Source: CAVQCX01 sp963775335 (GTDB taxonomy: Bacteria; Pseudomonadota; Gammaproteobacteria; Chromatiales; Chromatiaceae). Taken from it: 64,000 bases of DNA. Below are positions 37,038-46,336 of the stretch, piece after piece. The notes below the pieces were generated by a model. It was not told the DNA's origin and did no database searches. It worked only from the letters and a program-made list of their open reading frames with translations. A program made the position numbers and the translations under genes. The first letter of the stretch is position 1, and each line of letters begins with the position of its first letter. The stretch spans positions 12,195 to 76,194 of the forward strand of contig CAVZIJ010000004.1 of NCBI GenBank assembly GCA_963775335.1, in the 5' to 3' direction.

Positions 37038-40000
37038 ATGGCCGTGGCCCCGGAACGTAACGAGTTGGCTTTGCTCAAGCGGCTGGTCCCGCTCAACACG
37101 CTGCCGGACCAGGATCTGCAGCAATTGCTGCACGAGCTCCGGATCGAGCAGGCCAAGCGCGGCGAGTTTCTGTTCCGGGAAGGCGACACCGACCATCAGA
37201 GTGTCTATCTGCTTGCAGGGCAGGTTGCTCTGGTGTCGGGAAAGGCGGAAGTCGATCAGGTGTCTGCCGGCACCGATATGGCCCGCTTCCCCATCGCCCA
37301 TCAGATTCCTCGTAAGTTCTCGGTCCGGGCCAGATCCCCGGTCGAGTTCGTCCGCATCGACAGCCGTCTGATTAGTGAGCGGTTGGCCCGACGTAGCCAG
37401 GACGCGTACGAGGTCAGCGACCTGCGCTCCGAGTCTTCCACGGGCGAGGACTGGATGACCCAGCTACTCCAGTCCCGTGTCTTCCAGCAGATCCCGGCCG
37501 CCAACATCCAGCGGGTGATGATGGCCATGGAGGAGATGCAGACCAAGGCCGAGGACCTTGTTATCCGTCAGGGCGATGAGGGCGACTACTTCTATCTGAT
37601 CCACAAAGGGCGGTGCGCCGTCACCCGGGACATGCGGGACGGCAAGGGGCCCGTGGAGGTCGCCCAGCTCGGACCCGGAGACAGCTTCGGGGAGGAGGCG
37701 CTGCTCTCCGACAAGCCCCGCAACAGCAATGTGGTGATGCTGACCGATGGGGTGCTGCTGCGGCTCAGCAAGCCGCACTTCGTGACTCTGGTCAAGAGGC
37801 CCCTGGCCCGCACGCTTAGCTTCGAAGAGGCCAAGGCCCGTGTCACGGACGGGGCGGTCTGGCTCGACGTGCGCCCCGCTGCGGAGTACGAGGCCGGCCA
37901 TCTGGACGGTAGCGTCAATCTGCCCTTTGCATCTTTGCGTTACCAGGCCCCCAGCCTGGCCCCCAATCGACATTACGTCGCGTATTGCCAGGACGGGCGC
38001 ACCAGCAGCGCAGCGGCATACCTCCTCACCGACCGCGGCTTCGAGGTCTCGGTCATGGACGGCGGTTTGCGCCAAGCGGGTCCGGATGCGTTCGTCCAAG
38101 GTCTCCGGAAGACCGAGCCCGAGGCGCCCGCGCCAGCCGCCGAGGGCGCCAGCGCAGCGCTTCAGGGCGAGATCGGCGTCTTGCGAAAGCGCCTTGACGA
38201 GGCGGCGAGCCGGATGGCCGAGATGGCTCGAGGGCTGGAAAAGGCCGCGGCCGACCGCCAACGCGTTGCCGATCAGCACGACCACGACGTTGCTGCGTTC
38301 AAGCAGCTGATCGACCAGGCCAAGCATCAGATTCGGTCGGATCGGGGGGCACGCGACCAGTCGCTCGCCCAAGCCAAGGAGCAGGAGCAACATCTCAAGG
38401 CGCTCGGCGAGAAGCTCGAGCAGATGGAGCAGGCCCTCGCTGCTTCGAAGAAGGAAACCAAGGCCGCGCAGCGCGATTATGCCCGCCAGATCGAGAGCGC
38501 CCGGGCCGAGTGGGGCTCGCGGGTCGAGGGCCTGGAGCGCACTCTGGTCGAGGAGAAGGCCCGGGCCTCCGAGGTCGAGCGGGGCCGGGCAGAGCTCCAG
38601 GCTCTAGTGGATCGTTGGGGTCAGGAGCACGACGCCCGGGTCACCGAGCTCGGTCAGCAGCTGGCGGGGACACGCACCGCGCTCGATGCCGCGTCGGAAC
38701 AGCGCAATGCCTTGGAGCGGGAGCTGGCGCAGCGAGCCGAAGACCTCAAGGCGTTGGCCCGGGACCGGGCGAGCGAGGCTGAGGCAGCCGGCTCGCGCTA
38801 CGCCGAGCAGCAGGCCGAGCTCGCGGAGGCACAGCGCCGCATTTCCGAGCTGACCCAGGCCGGTGGTGACCTCGAAGCTCGCTTGGCCGGGGAAGGTCTC
38901 CGAATCGAGGCCCTGGAGCAGGAGAAGGCGAGCGCTGCATCGAGCGCCGCAGCGCGCCAGGCCGAGCTTGAAGTGGAGCTCAGCGCCGCCAGACAGTCGC
39001 TGGAAGAGCTCTCCGAAGTCCGCAGTGCGCTGACAGACCAGGCTGAGGAGATGGCCGAGCGTCTCGAGGCGATCGAGAGCGAAAAAGCGCGGGAGGCCGA
39101 GGTCGCGGCCGCCCTGCGCGCCGACTTGGCGCGGAGCGAGTCCGAGCTCGAGGAACAGCGCGCAGCCCTTGCCGCGAGTCGGCAAGAGGCCGAGGCGCTC
39201 GGCCAGCTGAGCGGCCAGCTCGAAGAGGCGCGTGGGGCGCTCGATCTCGTGCAGCGCGAGCGCGGTGATCTCCAGGCGCGGCTGGAGTCGCTCCAGGGCG
39301 ATCTGCGGCGTGTCGAGGAGCAACGCTCTGCGGCCGAGTCCCAGGCCGAAGAGAAGGCCCAGTCCCTGGTCCAAGAGGTCGATCGGCTGTGCACGGGACT
39401 CGCCGAAGCCGAGGCCCAGCGTCGGCAGGCCGAAGAGGCCGGTGCGGCGGCGAGCGCCCGGCTGCAGGCCCTGGAATCGGCACGCGGTACCCAGGATGAG
39501 CAGCTCGCCGGCGTTACAGGGGAGCTTGGGGAGGCCCGCTCCGAGCTCGTTCGGCTGCAGGGCGAGCGGGCGGATCTCGCCGAGAAGCTCGGCCGGGTCG
39601 CCGAGGAGCTGGCGGCCGCCCAGGAGGCGGCCCGCGAAAGCGCCCAACGCTTCGAGCAGGCTGCCGCAGAGCGCGAGGAGCTGCAGCGAGCCCTGGCTGA
39701 GGGACGCTCCCAGGCCGAGCGGCTGGAGCAGGACAAGGCGGATCTCGCGGCGCGTGTTGGGGCAGTGGAGGCGGAGCGCGAGGCCGCGATCGGCGAGGGT
39801 GCGGCGGCGGCGCAAGCGCGCGATCAAGAGATCGAGCGTCGCACCGAGCTCGAGCGAGGGATCGAGGCCGTCCGAGAAAATCTATTGCAGGAAACGGAAA
39901 CCCGTGTCGCCTTCGAGCAGCGACTGGCGATTCTCGACGAGGAGCGGCAGGGCATAGCGGCCGAGCGCGAGAGCGCTGTTGGCCGGGTGGGGGAGCTTGA

Positions 40001-42650
40001 GGCCGCCTTGACCGAGCGTGACCGTGATCTGCGGCTGTTGAAGGATCGAGTCGAAACGCTCGAGGCCACTGCGGGCGAGCACGGCGAAGCGGAGCGCGAG
40101 CTCGGTGTCCACAAGGAGCGGATCCGCGATCTGGAGCGGGCGAACGCCGATCTCAGTGCCGAATTGCAGGCGGTCAACGAGCAGGCCCAGGAGCTGTTGA
40201 ATCGGCTCGCCGAGCAGGGGAAACAGCATGACAAAGAGCGTCGGCGGCTGACGGCCGCCGAAGAGCGCTCCGCGCAGTCGAAACAGGAGCTCGGCGAGGC
40301 TCGCGCCCAGCTCAAGGCCGCCGAGGCGAGGATCGGCAAGATCGAGAAGCGCGCCGAAGGGTTGGAGGGCGAGCGCGACGGCGCCCTCTCGCAGGTCGCC
40401 GCCTTGGAGACGCGCCTGGCGGACGACGGCTCGCAGAACGAGCGAGTCCTGAGCGAGGTGCGGGCCGAGCTTGCGGCCGCCCAGACCCAGTTGGACGCTT
40501 TACGCGACCGTGGCGAGGAGGTCGAGGCCGAGCGTGATCGGGCCCTTGCCCAGGTTGGCGACCTGGAGGGCCGGCTGAACGACCTTGCGTCGCAGGACCA
40601 GCAAGCGCGCAGCGAGGCGCAGGCGCGGCTGGACGCCGCCGTGGCTGGGGCGGCCGAGCTGCGTGACAGGATCGAAGAGGTCACGCACGAGCGTGACCAG
40701 GCGCTTTCGCGGATTGGCGAGCTGGAGGGTCGTGAGGAGCAGGTCGCGACCCGGGCGCAGGATGCCTTGCGCAGCGAGCTCGAAGCCGCTCGCGACAGGC
40801 TGGTTGAGCTGGATCGGGCGCTCTCGGAGACCGTCCAGGAACGCGATCAATCCCGGCAGGCGCAGGCCGAGCTGGAAGCGCGGCTTCAAGCGCAGGAGGC
40901 CGCCGACGAAGTGGGCGATGCGGGGCTGCAAGAAGCCAGACTCCAGGTCGGGCAGCTCGAAGCGGAGCGGGAAGGGCTGCGCGAGACGCTCGACGATCTC
41001 GAAAGTCAGATGGTCGCCTCGGGACTTCGGGTGGAGGGGCTGGAGCAGCAGATCAAGGCTTTGGAGGCGGAGAAGGCTGCCGCCCAGGCTGATCGGGACA
41101 CCTTCGCTGCCCGGATCGATGAGCTGGAGAGTGCGGCGGCCAGGGGGCAGACGCAGGGTGCCCAGGGCGCGCGGGAGGCGGGCGAGCTGTCGGCCGCCCT
41201 GACGCATGCCGAGCAGGAAACCGCGCGGTTGCGTGCGGAGCTGGAGCGGCTTCAGGCCGGGGCCGCGAGCGTGGACGCCGGCGCGGCCGATCTGGCGGAG
41301 TTTCAGTCCCTGCGCCAGGAGCTGGAGGATGCCCGAGCCTCGCTCCAGGAGACGCAAATCGAGATTGACGATCTGGTGAAGGAACGCCATGCGCTCGAAG
41401 ATCGGCTCGAGGACGACAACGGTAAGCTCGAAGCGCTCGCGCAAGAGGCCGAGCACGCAAGGCAAGACATGGAAGAGGCTGCCTACCAGCGCAAGGAGGC
41501 CGAGGACGCCCGCCGCCAGGTCGAAGAAGCCATGTACCGGCTCCAAGAGCAGCTGGATACGACCCGGGGCGATCTGGCGCGGGCAGAGCGCAGCAGCGCC
41601 CGGGCCGGGTCGTCCGCCAACATCGGTAGTAATCTGCGCGCCGCGCTAGCCGGGGGGCTGGTCGGCATGCTGCTGGTAGCGCTGGGAGGGGCGGGTTGGC
41701 TTGCGTGGACCGGGAAGCTGGAGCTGCCCGGCGAATTGGGTGCCCGCCTGGCTGCTCAGCGTGGCTCCGAGTTATCGCGAGGCGGCGTTTCGACGAAACC
41801 AGGGGCGGCGGAGACGGCGCCCCTGGTCCAGCCGGGAGCGTCGCTCGTCTCGGCAGGGTCGCCGGCAGCTGCAGCCGCCGAGCCCCTCACCCCGGCTGGC
41901 GAGGCTGAGGCTGCGCCGAGTGCCTCCAAGAGAAGAGAATTGCAGGAGCCGTCAGCCCCGGTCCTGGTCAGGGTGCAAGGGGGGGAGTTCACCATGGGCA
42001 ACAACAACGGTCCGCTCTCGCCCGACGAGCGCCCCGAGCACCGGGTCCGGGTCCGGGATTTCTACATCGGGCGTTACGAGGTGACCTTCGCAGAATACGA
42101 TCGCTTTGCGCGGGCCACCGGGCGTCGTCTGCCGGACGACCATGGCTGGGGTCGCGGTAACCGGCCCGTGGTCGATGTGAGCTGGGAGGATGCCGTCGCC
42201 TATACCGAGTGGCTGTCGCGGCAGACGGGCGCCCACTACCGCCTGCCTTCGGAGGCCGAATGGGAATACGCGGCTGCCGCGGGCACGCACAGCTTCTATT
42301 GGTGGGGTTACGACATGGGCAAGAACCACGCGAACTGCTTCAATTGCGGCAGTCGCTGGGATGGCGTCCAGACCGCTCCCGTGGGAAGCTTCGCCCCGAA
42401 CGCTTACGGACTTTACGATACCGCCGGCAACGTGGCCGAATGGGTCGAGGACTGTTACCGGCCGAGCTACGAAGGTGCACCCACCGACGGCGCAGCCTGG
42501 CAGGATGGAGACAAATGCGAGAAGCGTGTGCTGCGGGGTGGCGCGTTCAACCGGCCGGCCGCCAACCTTCAAACCACGAGTCGGGCCGCCCAGCCGCCGA
42601 CCAACCGGCTACCCGGCGCGGGCTTTCGCGTTGCCCGAGACCTGCGTTGA
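37038..42650 (+). CDS. Giant cNMP-rhodanese-coiled coil-FGE-sulfatase composite membrane protein
   Basis: An 1870-residue protein in one uninterrupted frame. Residues about 10-120 and 140-255 are two cNMP-binding folds; the second has FGEEALLSDKPRNSN, close to a phosphate-binding cassette. About 257-360 is a rhodanese with Cys317 in YCQDGRTS. About 380-1530 is an almost continuous Glu/Ala/Leu-rich coiled coil. One membrane helix lies at about 1534-1556, followed by a short Pro/Ala linker. About 1640-1870 is an FGE-sulfatase/PvdO-type domain (GGEFTMG, YEVTFAEYDRFA, RLPSEAEWEYAA, GNVAEWVEDCY). The FGE catalytic cysteine pair is not visible, so that domain may be non-catalytic. Topology suggests a cytoplasmic sensor and coil with an extracytoplasmic C-domain. 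The ATG at 37038 was chosen; a GTG at 36939 adds 33 residues. Confidence 0.85.
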   Translation: MAVAPERNELALLKRLVPLNTLPDQDLQQLLHELRIEQAKRGEFLFREGDTDHQSVYLLAGQVALVSGKAEVDQVSAGTDMARFPIAHQIPRKFSVRARSPVEFVRIDSRLISERLARRSQDAYEVSDLRSESSTGEDWMTQLLQSRVFQQIPAANIQRVMMAMEEMQTKAEDLVIRQGDEGDYFYLIHKGRCAVTRDMRDGKGPVEVAQLGPGDSFGEEALLSDKPRNSNVVMLTDGVLLRLSKPHFVTLVKRPLARTLSFEEAKARVTDGAVWLDVRPAAEYEAGHLDGSVNLPFASLRYQAPSLAPNRHYVAYCQDGRTSSAAAYLLTDRGFEVSVMDGGLRQAGPDAFVQGLRKTEPEAPAPAAEGASAALQGEIGVLRKRLDEAASRMAEMARGLEKAAADRQRVADQHDHDVAAFKQLIDQAKHQIRSDRGARDQSLAQAKEQEQHLKALGEKLEQMEQALAASKKETKAAQRDYARQIESARAEWGSRVEGLERTLVEEKARASEVERGRAELQALVDRWGQEHDARVTELGQQLAGTRTALDAASEQRNALERELAQRAEDLKALARDRASEAEAAGSRYAEQQAELAEAQRRISELTQAGGDLEARLAGEGLRIEALEQEKASAASSAAARQAELEVELSAARQSLEELSEVRSALTDQAEEMAERLEAIESEKAREAEVAAALRADLARSESELEEQRAALAASRQEAEALGQLSGQLEEARGALDLVQRERGDLQARLESLQGDLRRVEEQRSAAESQAEEKAQSLVQEVDRLCTGLAEAEAQRRQAEEAGAAASARLQALESARGTQDEQLAGVTGELGEARSELVRLQGERADLAEKLGRVAEELAAAQEAARESAQRFEQAAAEREELQRALAEGRSQAERLEQDKADLAARVGAVEAEREAAIGEGAAAAQARDQEIERRTELERGIEAVRENLLQETETRVAFEQRLAILDEERQGIAAERESAVGRVGELEAALTERDRDLRLLKDRVETLEATAGEHGEAERELGVHKERIRDLERANADLSAELQAVNEQAQELLNRLAEQGKQHDKERRRLTAAEERSAQSKQELGEARAQLKAAEARIGKIEKRAEGLEGERDGALSQVAALETRLADDGSQNERVLSEVRAELAAAQTQLDALRDRGEEVEAERDRALAQVGDLEGRLNDLASQDQQARSEAQARLDAAVAGAAELRDRIEEVTHERDQALSRIGELEGREEQVATRAQDALRSELEAARDRLVELDRALSETVQERDQSRQAQAELEARLQAQEAADEVGDAGLQEARLQVGQLEAEREGLRETLDDLESQMVASGLRVEGLEQQIKALEAEKAAAQADRDTFAARIDELESAAARGQTQGAQGAREAGELSAALTHAEQETARLRAELERLQAGAASVDAGAADLAEFQSLRQELEDARASLQETQIEIDDLVKERHALEDRLEDDNGKLEALAQEAEHARQDMEEAAYQRKEAEDARRQVEEAMYRLQEQLDTTRGDLARAERSSARAGSSANIGSNLRAALAGGLVGMLLVALGGAGWLAWTGKLELPGELGARLAAQRGSELSRGGVSTKPGAAETAPLVQPGASLVSAGSPAAAAAEPLTPAGEAEAAPSASKRRELQEPSAPVLVRVQGGEFTMGNNNGPLSPDERPEHRVRVRDFYIGRYEVTFAEYDRFARATGRRLPDDHGWGRGNRPVVDVSWEDAVAYTEWLSRQTGAHYRLPSEAEWEYAAAAGTHSFYWWGYDMGKNHANCFNCGSRWDGVQTAPVGSFAPNAYGLYDTAGNVAEWVEDCYRPSYEGAPTDGAAWQDGDKCEKRVLRGGAFNRPAANLQTTSRAAQPPTNRLPGAGFRVARDLR

Positions 42651-42671
42651 CCGAAGGTGTCTGGCCTGGGC

Positions 42672-43055
42672 ATGTCGCCGACCGGGGGCGCAGGGGGCAC
42701 GAGCGCCGGCCCCGGCGCCCGGGTGCGGGTACTCTGCGCGCTCGATGATCTGGAAGATCCGGGCAGCCGTGGTTTCTCCGTTGAGCTTGGGGGGCAGCCC
42801 CTCGAGCTCTTTGTCGTCCGCCGCCGCGACCGGGTCTACGCTTACCGCAACAGCTGCCCTCACACCGGCGCCCCATTGGAATGGACGCCACATCGTTTCC
42901 TCGACCTCGCGGGCTCCTTCATCGAGTGCGCCATGCACGGAGCCCTGTTCCGATTCGAGGACGGGCGCTGTTTGCGCGGACCCTGTGCCGGCGACCGGCT
43001 GGAGCCGCTGAACGTGAATCTGTGCGACGGCCAGGTTGTGCTCCTCGATCCATGA
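42672..43055 (+). CDS. Rieske-type [2Fe-2S] ferredoxin
   Basis: A 127-residue soluble protein (132 if the GTG at 42657 is used). It has a Rieske cluster site formed by CPHTGAPLEW (about residues 63-72) and CAMHGALF (about 86-93); both Cys-His pairs are intact. GGQPLELFVVRRRDRVYAY precedes the cluster and CAGDRLEPLNV follows, as in the bacterial Rieske ferredoxin family. It carries electrons, but the partner oxygenase or reductase is not visible. It begins 21 bases after the giant gene and overlaps the transporter start by four bases, implying a three-gene operon. Confidence 0.85.
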   Translation: MSPTGGAGGTSAGPGARVRVLCALDDLEDPGSRGFSVELGGQPLELFVVRRRDRVYAYRNSCPHTGAPLEWTPHRFLDLAGSFIECAMHGALFRFEDGRCLRGPCAGDRLEPLNVNLCDGQVVLLDP

Positions 43056-43996
43056 TCTCCCTGCTGGCCGCTTTGTTTCCATTTTGGGCGTTGTTGTTCT
43101 CGATCTGGGCGCTCCTGGAGCCGGGGCTCTTCGTTCCGCTGAGAGTCGCCATTGTGCCCCTGCTGGCCCTGGTGATGTTCGGCATGGGGCTGACCCTCAC
43201 GCCGGAGAGCTTCCGCCGGGTTCTGCGCCAGCCCGGGGTGGTGGCCCTGGGCGTTGGCCTGCAATACGGCATCATGCCGTTTGCGGCCTGGCTCTTGGCG
43301 ACCGTTTCGGGGATGTCACCGGAGCTGTCGGCCGGGCTGGTGCTCCTGGGGGCATGTCCCGGCGGCACGGCATCGAATCTGGTCTGCTACCTCGCCCGAG
43401 GCGATGTTGCGCTCTCGATCACTCTGACGGCCTGCTCCACGCTGCTCGCCGTTGTCGCAACCCCGCTGCTGACCTGGGCCTACGTCGGGCAGATCGTCCC
43501 AGTGCCGGTGTGGTCGATGCTCCTGTCGGTGCTGCAGATCGTTTTATTGCCAGTCGCCGGGGGCATCGTGGTCAATCACTGGCTCGCGGGGCGTCTGCGC
43601 TCGATCGAGCGGGTCGCGCCATCCGTGTCGGTGGTGTGCATCCTGGTGATCATTGCGATCGTGGTGGCGCTAAACCGCGACCGCATGCTCTCGATGACGG
43701 CGGCGGTGGCCCTACTGGTGGTCCTGCACAATGGTCTGGGGCTGGTCGGCGGCTATTGGGCGGGGCGCGTGCTAGGCCTGGATCCTCGGATCTGCCGGAC
43801 CCTGTCGATCGAGGTCGGGATGCAGAACTCGGGGCTTGCCGTAGCGCTGGCCACCCAATACTTCGGCGCACTGGCTGCTCTGCCGGGCGCTCTGTTCAGC
43901 GTCTGGCACAACCTCTCAGGCTCGCTCCTTGCCGCCTGGTGGTCGCATCGGCGTGAATCACGGCAGGGCTATTCGAATCCGCCGGTCTCGTCGTAG
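43052..43996 (+). CDS. Bile acid:sodium symporter family transporter (BASS)
   Basis: A 314-residue inner-membrane protein with nine to ten hydrophobic helices. Family signatures are GMGLTLTPESFRRVL, LGACPGGTASNLVCYLARGD (substrate and Na+ site) and EVGMQNSGLAVALATQYF. BASS proteins import organic anions with sodium; the substrate here is unknown. The ATG overlaps the TGA of the Rieske gene. Its 3' end overlaps the end of the converging DUF6763 gene by 28 bases. Confidence 0.92.
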   Translation: MISLLAALFPFWALLFSIWALLEPGLFVPLRVAIVPLLALVMFGMGLTLTPESFRRVLRQPGVVALGVGLQYGIMPFAAWLLATVSGMSPELSAGLVLLGACPGGTASNLVCYLARGDVALSITLTACSTLLAVVATPLLTWAYVGQIVPVPVWSMLLSVLQIVLLPVAGGIVVNHWLAGRLRSIERVAPSVSVVCILVIIAIVVALNRDRMLSMTAAVALLVVLHNGLGLVGGYWAGRVLGLDPRICRTLSIEVGMQNSGLAVALATQYFGALAALPGALFSVWHNLSGSLLAAWWSHRRESRQGYSNPPVSS

Positions 43997-44280
43997 GTGT
44001 CGATGTCTTCGAGGGGGTTTCCTGCGTTCTCGCCCGCCGGTCCCCCGAGATCGACGCCGTAATCCTCTCCTTTGAGGTCGAGCGATCCCGACCAGTCTTC
44101 CGGGGGCTCGGCCGCTACGACCTCCAGCTCCTTCCAGCTTTCCAGGTCGTATTCCTCGACCGTTCCGTCAAAAAACTGTACTTCGACGGTCTTCTCGCTC
44201 GGATCGTAAGCGACGACCTCCAAAGCATCGCCCTCCTGGGTCTGGTACCACTCGCCGACGATCGGCCTGGGGCTGCTCAT
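43969..44280 (-). CDS. Small acidic DUF6763-like protein
   Basis: A 103-residue acidic protein with an SH3-like beta start (IVGEWYQTQEGDALEVVAYD, VEVQFFDGTVEEYDLESW) and the sequence PPEDWSGSLDLKGEDYG. A disordered acidic tail follows. It resembles the small DUF6763 proteins of gammaproteobacteria, whose function is unknown. The ATG at 44280 (MSSPRPIVGEW) is preferred; an upstream start at 44361 lies in noncoding-like sequence. It lies 96 bases downstream of tas on the same strand. Confidence 0.75.
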   Translation of the reverse strand: MSSPRPIVGEWYQTQEGDALEVVAYDPSEKTVEVQFFDGTVEEYDLESWKELEVVAAEPPEDWSGSLDLKGEDYGVDLGGPAGENAGNPLEDIDTYDETGGFE

Positions 44281-44376
44281 GGTGAAATGCCTCCTCTGCC
44301 AAGACTGGGGGCGGGGATTGGTCTTTCCTCCATTTATAGGCCCCGAAATGGGCTTTGCCAAACATCTTAGGGATTT

Positions 44377-45417
44377 TCAGGGGCAGGGACTCGGGTATGC
44401 CGCGTGAATCGACTCGATACCCGCGAGCACTTCCCGCTCCAGCGTCATCTGGGCGCCAGCGATGTCGGCTTCCAGCTGGTCGATGCTGGTAGCCCCCAGG
44501 ATGCACGAGGTCACGAACGGCTGGCTCGTTACGAACGCCAAGGCCATCTGCGCGGGGTCGAGCCCGTGGCGCCGGGCAAGGCTCACGTAGGCGTCGGTGG
44601 CTGCCGCCCCCTGGGGATTGGAATAGCGTGAGAACCGGTTGAACAGGGTGAGTCGGGCGCCGGGCGGGCGCTGTCCCCCGAGGTACTTTCCCGACAAGAC
44701 GCCGAAAGCTAGCGGCGAATACGCGAGCAGCCCGGCGTCTTCCCGATGAGCGATCTCGGCCAGCCCGATCTCGAAGGTGCGGTTGAGCAGGTTGTACGGA
44801 TTCTGGATGCTCTGGATCCGGGGCAGTCCGCTGTGCTCCGCCAGCCAAAGGTATTTCATGGCGCCCCAGGGGGTTTCGTTGGATACCCCCAGGTAACGAA
44901 TCTTGCCGGTGCGGACCAAGGCTCCAAGGACGGCGAGCGTCTCGCCGATGGGTACGCTCGGGTCCGACTCCGCGTGACTGTAGCCGAGCCGGCCGAAGAA
45001 ATTGGTCTCCCGGTCCGGCCAGTGCAGCTGATAGAGGTCGATATGATCTGTGCGTAGCCGCCGCAGGCTCTGGTCGAGTGCGGATTCGATGTTGCGTCGG
45101 TCCAGCCGCACCTGTCCTGAGCGCAAGTGAGAGACCCAGTCTCCGGGACCGGCGACCTTGGTCGCCAGGATCACGCGGTCGCGGCAACGGCGCATGGCGA
45201 GCCAGCTCCCGATATAGGCCTCGGTGCGCCCTTGAGTATCCGCCTTCGGGGGTACGGGGTACATCTCGGCGGTGTCGATGAAGTTGATACCTGCGCCGAG
45301 GGCATGGTCGAGCTGCTCGTGGGCCTCGGCCTCGCTGTTCTGCTCGCCGAAAGTCATGGTCCCAAGGCAGACGGCGCTCACCCGCAGGTCGGTTCGCCCG
45401 AGGCGACGATGCTCCAT
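44377..45417 (-). CDS. tas: Aldo/keto reductase, Tas family
   Basis: A 346-residue NADPH-dependent aldo/keto reductase like E. coli Tas. It begins MEHRRLGRTDLRVSAVCLGTM and contains the catalytic-tetrad region FIDTAEMYPVPP, where the conserved tyrosine follows DTAE. IDLYQLHWPDR and YSPLAFGVLSGKYL follow, and LGATSIDQLEADI marks the cofactor site. The substrate is unknown. The start at 45417 is preferred over an in-frame ATG twelve bases upstream. It is divergent from the CbiM-like gene. Confidence 0.92.
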   Translation of the reverse strand: MEHRRLGRTDLRVSAVCLGTMTFGEQNSEAEAHEQLDHALGAGINFIDTAEMYPVPPKADTQGRTEAYIGSWLAMRRCRDRVILATKVAGPGDWVSHLRSGQVRLDRRNIESALDQSLRRLRTDHIDLYQLHWPDRETNFFGRLGYSHAESDPSVPIGETLAVLGALVRTGKIRYLGVSNETPWGAMKYLWLAEHSGLPRIQSIQNPYNLLNRTFEIGLAEIAHREDAGLLAYSPLAFGVLSGKYLGGQRPPGARLTLFNRFSRYSNPQGAAATDAYVSLARRHGLDPAQMALAFVTSQPFVTSCILGATSIDQLEADIAGAQMTLEREVLAGIESIHAAYPSPCP

Positions 45418-45533
45418 GGTGGCCTCCACGTTAGGTTACCCCGGGGACTCTACCACGCGACCGGCCCCGCACCGCCCCGGGACAGGGCGTGGCCGACCTC
45501 TTAGACTATGCGTTTTTCGCAGGTGCACTTCCG

Positions 45534-46199
45534 ATGGAGCTAGCCGGCGAGCTGTTTCCTCCCGGTTTCCTGGTCTGGGCCTGGGTCGCCTACGCGATGG
45601 TCCTGCTCGGCGCGCTGCGTATGGCCCCTTGGGGGCGCCTGCGCACCAACGAGCGCCTGCATGTCTACCTGGGCAGCGGCGTGGCGTTGATGTTGCTCTG
45701 GAGCTTGCGTACGCAAGTGACTTCCGGACTGTCGTTCCATCTGCTCGGGGTCACGGCGATGACCCTGATGTTCGGCTGGTCCCTCACCGTGCTCGGGACA
45801 GCGGTGGTGCTGGGCGCCACGATCCTGGCGGGCGTGGGGGATGCTGCCGGGTATCCCTTGAGTGCATTGACCACCGCCGTGGTCCCTGCGACCCTGACCC
45901 AGGTGCTGCTGGTGCTGGCGCGCTCGGTGCTGCCTAGGCATTTCTTCATCTTCGTGTTCGTCAATGCGTTCTTCACAGCCGGGCTCGGGGCGCTTACCGC
46001 GGGTTGCCTGGCGGTGGTCCTGCTGGCGGGGGCCGCAGTGCATCCGTTCGCCGATCTCGAGCGGGACTTGATGCCCTTCTTCCCGTTGATGTTCTTTCCC
46101 GAAGCCGTGCTCAATGGCTGGATCATTACCCTCATGGTCGCCCTGCGCCCCGGTTGGGTCTGGTCGTTTCGTGACGAGGAGTATCTCGACGGCAAGTAA
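45534..46199 (+). CDS. CbiM-like energy-coupling factor permease subunit
   Basis: A 221-residue membrane protein with about six helices, resembling the CbiM/NikM S-component of cobalt or nickel ECF transporters in the form found in sulfur-oxidising gammaproteobacteria. Recognisable stretches are RLHVYLGSGVALMLLWSLR, GLSFHLLGVTAMTLMFGW and FFIFVFVNAFFTAGL. It lacks the N-terminal metal-binding MHIADG of classical CbiM. No ATPase or EcfT gene is near, so metal specificity and function are uncertain. ATG 45534 was chosen over a GTG at 45489. Confidence 0.8.
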   Translation: MELAGELFPPGFLVWAWVAYAMVLLGALRMAPWGRLRTNERLHVYLGSGVALMLLWSLRTQVTSGLSFHLLGVTAMTLMFGWSLTVLGTAVVLGATILAGVGDAAGYPLSALTTAVVPATLTQVLLVLARSVLPRHFFIFVFVNAFFTAGLGALTAGCLAVVLLAGAAVHPFADLERDLMPFFPLMFFPEAVLNGWIITLMVALRPGWVWSFRDEEYLDGK

Positions 46200-46336
46200 G
46201 TTGGGCGTGCTCGACGGTGCGTCGAGCACCCGGGCCGAGCGCAATGCCGTAGACACGGCAGATCGGGCATCGCAGCAAGAGCTTGGCGAGAAATGCGGGC
46301 TAAAATTGCCGGGTTGGCGGTCTTGGAGGATTGATC

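Noticed and set aside
40000..41500. Possible frameshifted or repeated DNA in the giant gene's coil region
   Set aside because: The protein is repetitive in composition only. No exact tandem DNA repeat and no change of frame were found.
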